Below are positions 1 to 5,532 of a stretch of DNA of 9,607 nt, in pieces. The notes under the pieces were generated by a model. That model ran no database searches, was not told the DNA's origin, and saw only the letters and a list, made by a program, of their open reading frames with translations. This DNA comes from Planococcus sp. (in: firmicutes) (GTDB lineage: Bacteria > Bacillota > Bacilli > Bacillales_A > Planococcaceae), in NCBI GenBank assembly GCA_030147225.1, contig JASLAI010000023.1:1-9607 (forward strand), read 5' to 3'. How positions within the stretch are numbered: position 1 is the first letter of the stretch; every line of letters starts with the position of its first letter. Both the position numbers and the translations under genes were made by a program.

Positions 1-85
1 CATGAACAGTGCAGCGTTGCTCTTTATTCCCCAAGCGGAAATGGAAGCACAAGGCTATGGCTTTTTATTGGATAAAGTAAACTGA
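1..85 (+). CDS. C-terminal tail of an unidentified protein (5' end outside window)
   Basis: An open frame enters from the left edge and stops at TGA 83-85. The visible end reads NSAALLFIPQAEMEAQGYGF followed by LLDKVN. It is followed 41 nt later by a strong terminator, as expected for the last gene of a plus-strand unit. The hydrophobic strand ending in IP faintly resembles the C-terminal domain of MoeA-type molybdopterin enzymes, but 27 residues are too few to assign a family. ATG at position 2 is probably internal. Confidence 0.5.
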   Translation, partial: MNSAALLFIPQAEMEAQGYGFLLDKVN

Positions 86-126
86 AGTACCTTATCTAAA
101 AGGACAGTTAATGAAATACTGATAGT

Positions 127-170
127 AAAAACCCCGAATTCCACAAAAAATGTGGTGATTCGGGGTTTTT
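127..170. terminator. Bidirectional rho-independent terminator
   Basis: The stem AAAAACCCCGAAT plus CCACA pairs with TGTGG plus ATTCGGGGTTTTT around an A-rich loop; a small internal mismatch separates the two stem parts. An A-run on the left and a T-run on the right make it work on both strands. It lies between the plus-strand gene tail ending at 85 and the minus-strand gene ending at 233, so it probably serves both converging genes. Confidence 0.9.
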
Positions 171-232
171 ACTCTATAAGTTAGACTAGCTCTTCTTAAT
201 TATTAATAATTTACTTTGCAAAGGAACGATGG

Positions 233-988
233 CTACCTGATAAAATTAAATTTAAGAGAATGGACATCAAATATATACCAGGTAAATGGCCCCGATTCCA
301 GCATCCAAGTAATCTCCACTTTCACGGGAACTTTTAATCCGTCCAAAAGTTGGTGTTCTTTGATTGTACCAATACATAGTAGCGGCTTCGCATTTTCCCC
401 GTCTTCTTTATAGCGCCACGCTTCTACTCTCAACAGTTCGTTTTGTTCATTAAAGAAATAAGTTGCAGAACCGGTCAATCCAGCATATTCCATCGTCGCT
501 TTTGCTGATTGCCCGTCTATCTCCTCCCATGTAATAAGAGGACTAATTACAGCTGATGGATACCAAGACAACTCCATCAAATAACGTTGCAGTGACGACT
601 GGTCGGTTTTTTCATTGTCCGTTGAATTGGAAATCGGGAAAATTCCGGCAAGTTTGATTCGCATATTTGCCTTTCCTTCGAGAAAGCTGTCTTTTCCGGT
701 GACGAACAAAACTTTTCCCATCTTCAGCTTCACTGTCCATCGAAATGCCGGTGGATTGGTGAAGCTGATCTGTTCCGCTTCGGATACGGTCCACGTTTTT
801 TGCTGGGGCTTTAATTTCATCCTGCCTGTTTGCTTCAGACGCGTGTTGTGAATTTGTTCATGGCCAACGGCACCAATCGCGTGCAGCCAATTTTTTATGC
901 ATTCCGGAAGTGATTCAATCATTTCAGCTGTCAGTTTTCCTGGAATCGCACGCTTAGAATTTATCTCATTCGCATTTTTTTTGACCAT
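233..988 (-). CDS. DUF6544-family protein of unknown function
   Basis: About 251 residues. The order of conserved pieces fits the DUF6544 (formerly DUF6920) family: an N-terminal LPECIKNWLHAIG segment, a basic RLKQTGRMK strand, the WTVSEAEQ strand followed by NPPAFRW, then LMELSWYPSAVISPLITWEE and a C-terminal run of beta strands with FFNEQNELLRVEAWRY. The function of this family is not known. I see no signal peptide and no membrane segment, whereas some relatives carry N-terminal membrane helices, so this copy is probably cytoplasmic. The open frame begins at a GTG at 997, but that codon lies inside the SD sequence AAAAGGGGTG. ATG 988 sits 6 nt downstream of that SD and is the better start. 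The gene is divergent from the PadR regulator, and its promoter shares that 140-bp region, so control by PadR is possible. A TATACT box at 1031-1026 (minus strand) is a candidate -10, with only a weak T-rich -35. Confidence 0.8.
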   Translation of the reverse strand: MVKKNANEINSKRAIPGKLTAEMIESLPECIKNWLHAIGAVGHEQIHNTRLKQTGRMKLKPQQKTWTVSEAEQISFTNPPAFRWTVKLKMGKVLFVTGKDSFLEGKANMRIKLAGIFPISNSTDNEKTDQSSLQRYLMELSWYPSAVISPLITWEEIDGQSAKATMEYAGLTGSATYFFNEQNELLRVEAWRYKEDGENAKPLLCIGTIKEHQLLDGLKVPVKVEITWMLESGPFTWYIFDVHSLKFNFIR

Positions 989-1055
989 CACGAACACCCC
1001 TTTTTTTTGCTATACCTTTTTTGATAGTATACAAAGCATTTTTTTAATAAAAAAC

Positions 1056-1084
1056 TGGACATTCCACTAAAAAAAGAGTATTTT
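1056..1084 (+). promoter_or_regulatory. Candidate sigma-A promoter of the padR-type gene
   Basis: TGGACA at 1056-1061 and TATTTT at 1079-1084 are separated by exactly 17 nt. The predicted transcription start near 1090 falls inside the tandem repeat that follows. This is a match by eye and the -10 is imperfect. Confidence 0.5.
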
Positions 1085-1085
1085 T

Positions 1086-1115
1086 ATATCAAATAGATAT
1101 ATATCAAATAGATAT
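1086..1115 (+). promoter_or_regulatory. Tandem 15-bp repeat, candidate PadR operator
   Basis: ATATCAAATAGATAT occurs twice, back to back and without mismatch (1086-1100 and 1101-1115). Each unit is itself an inverted repeat, ATATC-N5-GATAT, and the junction makes a further palindrome, GATATATATC. It lies between the candidate -10 and the SD (AAGGGGTG, 1116-1123) of the PadR gene. PadR-family repressors bind AT-rich inverted repeats as dimers and commonly repress their own genes. The operator role is inferred from symmetry and position. Confidence 0.6.
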
Positions 1116-1128
1116 AAGGGGTGAATGC

Positions 1129-1671
1129 ATGGCAAAAGAAAACCATACCCAATATGCGATACTCGGCCTCTTGACAACGGAATGCCGCACCGGCTACTCC
1201 ATCAAACAAATGATTGATACAAGCTTAAACCATTTCTGGAAGATCAGTTACGGACAGATATATCCTACATTGAAATTACTGGTGGATAAGGGCTACGCAT
1301 CAGTGGAACCTCACGTTCAGGAAGGAAAACCGGATAAGAAAGAGTACACCATTACTGCTGAAGGACAACGTGTTCTCAGAGAATGGATCCAAGAGCCCGT
1401 TCAGCAGCTCCCGATTGAGAAAAACGAGTTGCTGCTAAAGCTGTTTTTCAGCCGCAATCAAGATGTTCAAGACACGCTTGACCATTTAGAGGCTTACCGT
1501 GAAAAGTTGACTGATCGCTACACTACTTACTTAGGGATTCAAGAAATGATTAACACACAATTAAAAGAACAAGCAGATGCTCCTTTTTGGCTGATTACCT
1601 TGGATTACGGCATACGGACAACGCTGGCTGCTATCGACTGGTGCGATGAAACCAAAAAAATTTTAAGCTGA
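1129..1671 (+). CDS. PadR-family transcriptional regulator
   Basis: 180 residues. Residues about 8-85 form the PadR winged helix-turn-helix: YAILGLLTTECRTGYSIKQM, then the recognition region WKISYGQIYPTLKLLVDKGY and the wing with KPDKKEYTITAEGQRVLREW. Residues about 95-176 are a helical C-terminal dimerisation domain of the Vir_act_alpha_C type, rich in E, K, L and Q. This is the longer, AphA-like PadR subtype and is cytoplasmic and DNA-binding. The ATG has a good SD, AAGGGGTG, 5 nt upstream. The tandem palindromic repeat just before the SD suggests autorepression. The gene is followed after 16 nt by a DUF4188 gene, so the two are probably co-transcribed and the regulator probably controls that partner. 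Characterised family members respond to phenolic acids, drugs or other hydrophobic small molecules; the ligand here cannot be read from the sequence. Confidence 0.93.
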   Translation: MAKENHTQYAILGLLTTECRTGYSIKQMIDTSLNHFWKISYGQIYPTLKLLVDKGYASVEPHVQEGKPDKKEYTITAEGQRVLREWIQEPVQQLPIEKNELLLKLFFSRNQDVQDTLDHLEAYREKLTDRYTTYLGIQEMINTQLKEQADAPFWLITLDYGIRTTLAAIDWCDETKKILS

Positions 1672-1687
1672 AGCGGAGGAAAATCCA

Positions 1688-2167
1688 ATGAGCAAAGAAA
1701 TCTTTTCTGGTAGATTTACTGCTGAAAATCATGAGGGAATTGTGGTGTTTGTTATTGGCATGCGGATCAACAAATGGAGAGCTGTCCGCAAATGGTTTCC
1801 TGTTATGGCGGCTATGCCTCCGATGATTAGAGAGCTGGCGATCCATAAAGAATTGGGCTGCCTGTCCTCTGAGAGCTTCTTTAAGTTGCCGCTCACTTTC
1901 ATGATCCAATATTGGCGTTCCGAAGAAGAATTACACGCTTATTCAAGAGGACAGAAACATTTGCCAGCCTGGAAAAACTTCAAACAAAAAACGAAAGATA
2001 ATGACGCAGTCGGCATCTATCATGAAACATATCTCATTTCCTCTGGCCAATCAGAATCAATTTATGTGAATATGCCAAAATTTGGATTAGCCAAAGCGCT
2101 GGGAAAAAAAGAAATTACACCTTCCACTTCATCAGCACGCCAACGCCTCAAGAAAGAAATACAGTAG
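1688..2167 (+). CDS. DUF4188 domain protein (monooxygenase-like)
   Basis: 159 residues, close to full length for the family. FSGRFTAENHEGIVVFVIGM opens the fold; INKWRAVRKWFPVMAAMPPM and the LTFMIQYWRSEEELHAYSRG segment then match DUF4188, a dimeric alpha/beta-barrel family that Pfam names monooxygenase-like. HLPAWKNF and VGIYHETYLI are further typical pieces. No enzymatic reaction is established for bacterial members. There is no signal peptide or membrane helix. The ATG follows a strong SD (GCGGAGGAAAA) and begins 16 nt after the PadR stop, so translation and transcription are probably linked to PadR. I infer a role in handling the small hydrophobic compound that the regulator senses. The C-terminal 20 residues are basic and probably disordered. 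Confidence 0.82.
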   Translation: MSKEIFSGRFTAENHEGIVVFVIGMRINKWRAVRKWFPVMAAMPPMIRELAIHKELGCLSSESFFKLPLTFMIQYWRSEEELHAYSRGQKHLPAWKNFKQKTKDNDAVGIYHETYLISSGQSESIYVNMPKFGLAKALGKKEITPSTSSARQRLKKEIQ

Positions 2168-2275
2168 CTAGCCGTTTAGGACTGTTATTTCCATACAATT
2201 CTTTGCTTAAAGGATGACTCTATAAATTAAAGTGATCGAGAGTGCAGCCCTTTTTGCAGATAGAGGTGAAATCAT

Positions 2276-2737
2276 TTGTTCAATCTCTTTTTAATTGTTC
2301 ATATTGTCACTGGTATTATCTGTCTGGTCAGCGGTTTATTTGCGATGTTATCGAAAAAGAAGAAAGGGCGACATTCATTAGCTGGAGAATTGTATCACGG
2401 TTCTTTTATCGTGGTGTTTATCACTGTCATTATGCTGTCTGTCAGCAATTGGGAAGAAAGCGGCTATCTTTTGTATATCGGCGTTTTTTCTTACGGTATG
2501 GCTTTACTTGGATACTTGGCTGTAAAAATCAAATGGAAGAATTGGTTAGCTCTTCACATAAGCGGGATGCTCGGCTCCTATATAGGAATAGCGACAGCGA
2601 CTATTACGGTAAACATCTCTAAAATCCCTCTGCTAAATGAATTGCCTATCCTGTTGTTCTGGTTGTTGCCGACTATAATTGGCACACCTATTATCATGAA
2701 AATCAGGAAAAAGTATACCCTTCAAAAAGTCCGATAA
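2276..2737 (+). CDS. Small multi-pass membrane protein, DUF2306-like
   Basis: 153 residues with a TTG start chosen because AGAGGTGAA lies 5-6 nt upstream. About five hydrophobic segments are visible: residues 4-25, 44-56, 63-83, 92-113 and 120-141. The conserved look of the family is seen in HIVTGIICLVSGLFAM (His9), the basic loop KKKKGRHSLAGELYHGS (His33 and His41) and LHISGMLGSYIG (His94), all typical of predicted membrane proteins of the DUF2306 type. Their function is unknown. A 108-nt gap separates it from the DUF4188 gene. A TATAAA at 2221-2226 could be a -10 but has no good -35, so it may be read from the PadR promoter or from its own weak one. A frame starting at GTG 2242 overlaps it and has no protein-like character. 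Confidence 0.75.
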   Translation: MFNLFLIVHIVTGIICLVSGLFAMLSKKKKGRHSLAGELYHGSFIVVFITVIMLSVSNWEESGYLLYIGVFSYGMALLGYLAVKIKWKNWLALHISGMLGSYIGIATATITVNISKIPLLNELPILLFWLLPTIIGTPIIMKIRKKYTLQKVR

Positions 2738-2769
2738 ATTTTTTGCACTGTTTTACTGCAAAGAAATTT
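2736..2769 (+). terminator. Weak AT-rich terminator-like hairpin
   Basis: AAATTTTTTGCA (2736-2747) pairs with TGCAAAGAAATTT (2757-2769) with one bulged G and a 9-nt loop. It begins at the stop codon of the membrane-protein gene and is followed by a T-rich stretch, ATCTCTTTT. The stem is AT-rich, so termination may be partial; the stronger hairpin at 2877-2916 would catch readthrough. Confidence 0.4.
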
Positions 2770-2876
2770 ATCTCTTTTAGACTTAAAATGTTTTTATGCT
2801 ATGCACTTTGAAGTTATACAAACAATTAAAGAAATCAGTTGAAAATACTACTCATCTAAGAATCTCCTAACGAGTC

Positions 2877-2916
2877 AAAAACCCTGTCTGAAATGTATAT
2901 TCCAGACAGGGTTTTT
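2877..2916. terminator. Strong bidirectional rho-independent terminator
   Basis: AAAAACCCTGTCTG (2877-2890) is perfectly complementary to CAGACAGGGTTTTT (2903-2916) across a 12-nt loop. It has A and T runs for both strands and lies between two converging genes, the DUF2306-like gene (ends 2737) and the minus-strand gene ending at 2983. Confidence 0.92.
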
Positions 2917-2982
2917 GAGTTGTCTATTTCAATAAACGTTTGCATCTTTAAAAAGATCGCCTTGATTCTAGAACGCATCCAC

Positions 2983-3564
2983 TTAAAAAAGATGCTGCAA
3001 ATCCTTGATTGGCCGAACATCTGGCTGGCCTTCATAACTGATGAATTCGATTTCCCCGATCCGCATACCCGCATTGTATTCACCGATCACGGTATCCAAC
3101 AGGACAAACGAAGCCGAGATGAACTCATCTTCATTTTCTTCTGTAAACCCTTTGACATAGAGGGTCAAATTGACTTCTTCACTGTCTTTTTCAAATGTAC
3201 AGAAGATATCGTCCCACGCCAGTTCAACATCGCCGTATACAACAGAAAATTCTTCATCATGCGGCTGACGAAAGCCAATGATGTCAAAATCTTTAAAAGT
3301 TGGAGCATGATCAACCAGTTCGATCACATCATCAAAAGCTTCAACGACTCCGTCTGCACTAATGATAAATTCACGCTTCCCCTCAATAAGGCTTTCACTA
3401 AATTCAAAAGCCAAATACCGGTTGACCTTATGCAGCTTCTTTTCCAATTGATTGAAAAGCTTGTCTCTGCTGGAATCTTCCAACTCAAAATATGCTTCTT
3501 TATTGTCTGCAAACCACTCCCAGAAAGCCGCTACCTTATTTTTTTTCTTCGGCAACCAATTCAT
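2983..3564 (-). CDS. Conserved protein of unknown function
   Basis: 193 residues, very acidic, with no signal peptide or membrane helix, so probably cytoplasmic. The N-terminus has a basic leader and then an aromatic helix, FWEWFADNKEAYFEL (residues about 14-28). It is followed by KLHKVNRYLAFEFSES, the strand REFIISADG, IELVDHAPTFKDFDIIGFRQ and, after a long acidic middle, a C-terminal IGEIEFISYEGQ. The pattern FWxWF ... LxFEFS ... REFIISADG ... FRQP resembles a family of short uncharacterised bacterial proteins that I recognise but cannot name. The ATG has an SD, AAAGGGGA, about 8 nt upstream. The gene lies 96 nt downstream of the MFS gene and ends 66 nt before a perfect terminator. A longer frame on the opposite strand (2893-3630) is F/I/K-rich and has no such support. 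Confidence 0.8.
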   Translation of the reverse strand: MNWLPKKKNKVAAFWEWFADNKEAYFELEDSSRDKLFNQLEKKLHKVNRYLAFEFSESLIEGKREFIISADGVVEAFDDVIELVDHAPTFKDFDIIGFRQPHDEEFSVVYGDVELAWDDIFCTFEKDSEEVNLTLYVKGFTEENEDEFISASFVLLDTVIGEYNAGMRIGEIEFISYEGQPDVRPIKDLQHLF

Positions 3565-3620
3565 TCCGCTATCCCCTTTGCATCCATCAATTCTTGTATT
3601 TCTATCATAATCATAAACAC

Positions 3621-3663
3621 AAAAAAATGATAGTTCTTTTTATCCATGCATAATAGACTATCA
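3621..3663 (-). terminator. Possible terminator of the MFS gene
   Basis: Read on the minus strand, TGATAGT (which includes the TGA stop of the MFS gene) pairs with ACTATCA across a 22-nt loop and is followed directly by seven Ts. The stem is short and the loop long, so the gene downstream could also receive readthrough. Confidence 0.35.
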
Positions 3664-4854
3664 GCGGGCCGCTTTTATTTCATAGCGACGAAATTTCATC
3701 ATGGAAACCACACCCAGGATAGGGCCGATGCTTAGTAAAACGAACACCCACTCCCAACCGATAAGGTTTTGGACGATCGGAATCAGATTGATAGAAAAAA
3801 TAGTAATCAAAAAACCGATGCACATTTGGAACGTTAAAGCCGTCCCTAAATACGGCGTTTCAGCAAATTCTGTGACGGCCGCTGAAAACTGTGCTGAATC
3901 AGAAATCACAAACATTCCCCAAATAATGGCCACAGTAAGCGTCAACCATAGGGCATGGCCGAAAGTGAAGCCGATGATGATCGAGCAACTGGCACTGACG
4001 AGCAGCGAAAGAATGGTTAACCGTGATCTTCCTAATTTATCCGCTACTGCACCGCCCAATACACATCCGATTGCTCCGGCAACTCCAATCGATACAAAAG
4101 AGGCAATTCCAATAAGTGCCGGACTGATTTGAGAAGAAGTACTGGCAAAGCTTTCTGCGAGAAAAACAGGGAGCCAGGTCCACATGGCATACAGTTCCCA
4201 CATATGGCCGAAATAACCGTAGTTCGCCAGCATAACAGGTTTATTTCGCACCACTTGTTTGATCAGTCGAAAAGAAAAAACCGTTCTTTGTGGGGATGCA
4301 GGCGCATCTGCCACCACCCACTTCATGATTGCGGAAGCAAGCAATGCCAGCAACGAACTGACGATGATGACCAATTTCCAATCGACAGAATAGAAGAAGA
4401 TACTGATGAAGTGAGGCAAAGACGAGCCTAAAGTCAGTGCGGCGATTAAAATTCCAAGTGCCAATCCCCTTTTTGCCGGAAACCACTGCGACAGCAGTTT
4501 GACAGCTGTCGGATAAACGCCGGCAAGTGTGACACCCGTTAAAATACGCAAGCTTATTCCAATTGCGGCACTGTCGGCAAATGGCAGCAACCCGTTGATC
4601 AGCGCCCCAGCCAGTGCAGAAAGCGCAAAAACTTTCCGGGCATTAAAGCGATCTGAAATGCCAAAATAGACACTGATCAATGTGCCGACGATAAAGCCGG
4701 CTGGTACAGATGCGGATAGCCAGGCTTCTGTACGGGCTGTGAGACTCCAGAGCTCTCGCAATTCCGGCCCTGTTACACTGGCGCTGAACCATAGACTCAG
4801 TGCAAATAATTCCGCTATGGCGATCCACAACAACGCCTGCCATTTTCCCGCCAT
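3661..4854 (-). CDS. Major facilitator superfamily (MFS) transporter
   Basis: About 397 residues with roughly twelve hydrophobic segments, the usual MFS size. It is a cytoplasmic-membrane secondary transporter. Loop 2-3 carries a degenerate motif A, GISDRFNARK (residues about 65-74). The equivalent loop in the second half is GGAVADKLGRSRLT (about 267-280), the standard duplicated MFS feature. RILTGVTLAGVYPTAVKLLS and WFPAKRGLALGILIAALTLG in TM4-5 resemble nitrate/cyanate-type and general anion-type MFS proteins, but the substrate cannot be assigned. The open frame can start at TTG 4863, but that codon abuts the SD AGAGGAG (4870-4864). ATG 4854 is 9 nt from the SD and is preferred. The gene is alone or in an operon with the unknown gene 96 nt downstream. 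Upstream lies the large repeat region; a TATGAT-like -10 near 4906 has only a weak -35. Confidence 0.9.
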   Translation of the reverse strand: MAGKWQALLWIAIAELFALSLWFSASVTGPELRELWSLTARTEAWLSASVPAGFIVGTLISVYFGISDRFNARKVFALSALAGALINGLLPFADSAAIGISLRILTGVTLAGVYPTAVKLLSQWFPAKRGLALGILIAALTLGSSLPHFISIFFYSVDWKLVIIVSSLLALLASAIMKWVVADAPASPQRTVFSFRLIKQVVRNKPVMLANYGYFGHMWELYAMWTWLPVFLAESFASTSSQISPALIGIASFVSIGVAGAIGCVLGGAVADKLGRSRLTILSLLVSASCSIIIGFTFGHALWLTLTVAIIWGMFVISDSAQFSAAVTEFAETPYLGTALTFQMCIGFLITIFSINLIPIVQNLIGWEWVFVLLSIGPILGVVSMMKFRRYEIKAAR

Positions 4855-5088
4855 CACGAACAACTCCTCTTCCGTAAACTTACTATGCTTTCTCTTTCCT
4901 TATCATAGAACAGCCTAAGTAAATAAGAAAGTGGACAAAAACCGAGCTTGTAGACAAAAGAGTAATCACTTCTCCGAGAGAATAAAAATACAGGCATCAT
5001 AGGCTATGTAGCGCATCCTTCGCTCCAGACGGACGCTTTCCGTGGGCTTGCGCTCGGATTCTGAAAAATCTGTGATATCTTGTGTCTT

Positions 5089-5121
5089 GCTCCCTTGTTT
5101 TCTACAGGGGGAGCAGTTTTT
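5089..5121 (+). terminator. Orphan terminator-like hairpin inside the repeat region
   Basis: GCTCCC (5089-5094) pairs with GGGAGC (5109-5114), followed by AGTTTTT. It has the form of a plus-strand rho-independent terminator, but no plus-strand gene lies upstream. It may be part of the repeat or the end of an unrecognised short transcript. Confidence 0.3.
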
Positions 5122-5149
5122 AAAACCAGTTCCTTCTACAAGAAAGATG

Positions 5150-5344
5150 CCCAACCGGACTGGCCACGAAGACTCCTGTGGAATCAGCGAAAGCTGAAGA
5201 CCCCGCAGGAAAGGCATTGGCCGAAGCTTGCAAGGGCAAGCCTTTGCGACGAAGCTAGCGCAGCGATGCAGGAGCATGGGTTTTTCCAGTGACGAGGAGG
5301 CTGAAGCTGAGCCCACGGAAAGCGAAGTGGCCAGACCGGTTGGG
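5150..5344. repeat. 195-bp structured element bounded by 18-bp inverted repeats
   Basis: CCCAACCGGACTGGCCAC (5150-5167) and GTGGCCAGACCGGTTGGG (5327-5344) are inverted repeats with 17 of 18 matches. Inside, TCCTGTGG (5174-5181) pairs with CCGCAGGA (5203-5210, one G-T pair) and encloses TCAGC-GAAA-GCTGA (5184-5197), a 5-bp stem capped by a GNRA tetraloop. GCTTGC-AAGG-GCAAGC (5226-5241) forms another hairpin. As RNA this would be a closed, multi-branched fold, so it could be a structured transcript or a small non-autonomous repeat. No target-site duplication is visible at the ends. Frames through it (minus 4966-5361, plus 5080-5292) have the low-complexity look of repeat-derived false ORFs. Confidence 0.7.
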
Positions 5345-5446
5345 TTATATCTCCTATTCATTTTGATATGACTTTGTCTACAGTCTGAAAACTCAGCGAC
5401 TGTTAACCTGGAATCCTAACTGATGCCTTCGATAGAAATCTGAATC

Positions 5447-5488
5447 ATAAAAGCCCTCCATCAGTCTGAATAGCTGATGGAGGGCTTG
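5447..5488 (-). terminator. Rho-independent terminator of the symporter gene
   Basis: AAGCCCTCCATCAG (5451-5464) is perfectly complementary to CTGATGGAGGGCTT (5474-5487) with a 9-nt loop. On the minus strand the stem ends in a short T-run (GGGCTTTTATG). It lies 45 nt after the symporter stop codon. Confidence 0.9.
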
Positions 5489-5532
5489 TGTGTTTATTTC
5501 GTTATTAAACTGCTGAGTTTGTATCGCTGATT

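Larger units (their letters stand above)
4949..5382. repeat. Composite intergenic repeat: two divergent copies of a shared module pair
   Basis: Two short sequences recur in inverted orientation and mirrored order. TGTAGACAAA (4949-4958) is the reverse complement of TTTGTCTACA (5373-5382). CGCTTTCCGTGGGCT (5034-5048) is the reverse complement of AGCCCACGGAAAGCG (5310-5324). Each side therefore has the same module order, with the long module inside and the TTTGTCTACA module outside, separated by 75 nt on the left and 48 nt on the right. The sequence between the modules differs. This fits two diverged copies of a dispersed intergenic repeat placed back to back. Similar GC-richer repeats containing GACGAGGAGGCT and GGAAAGCG are, from memory, common between genes in Bacillaceae. 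The region explains most of the 660-nt gene-free stretch from 4870 to 5532. Confidence 0.75.

Noticed and set aside
2242..2622. 126-residue plus-strand frame overlapping the DUF2306-like gene
   Set aside because: Rich in Cys, Tyr, Arg and Phe with no family resemblance and no SD; the TTG-started frame has an SD and clear membrane segments.
2893..3630. 245-residue plus-strand frame antisense to the gene at 2983-3564
   Set aside because: It is longer, but its composition is F/I/K-rich as expected of an antisense shadow, its start lies inside the terminator hairpin, and the minus-strand frame has an SD, conserved motifs and a matching terminator.
5080..5292. 70-residue plus-strand open frame in the same region
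   Set aside because: Same reason; it overlaps the inverted repeats and encodes no recognisable protein.
5150..5344. Insertion sequence or MITE
   Set aside because: There is an inverted-repeat boundary but no transposase, no target-site duplication and no known IS end; it is kept as a structured repeat instead.
4966..5361. 131-residue minus-strand open frame through the repeat region
   Set aside because: It runs through both repeat modules and the hairpins, has low-complexity Ser/Pro/Arg/Cys-rich composition and no convincing SD. It is best explained as a frame produced by the GC-richer repeat.
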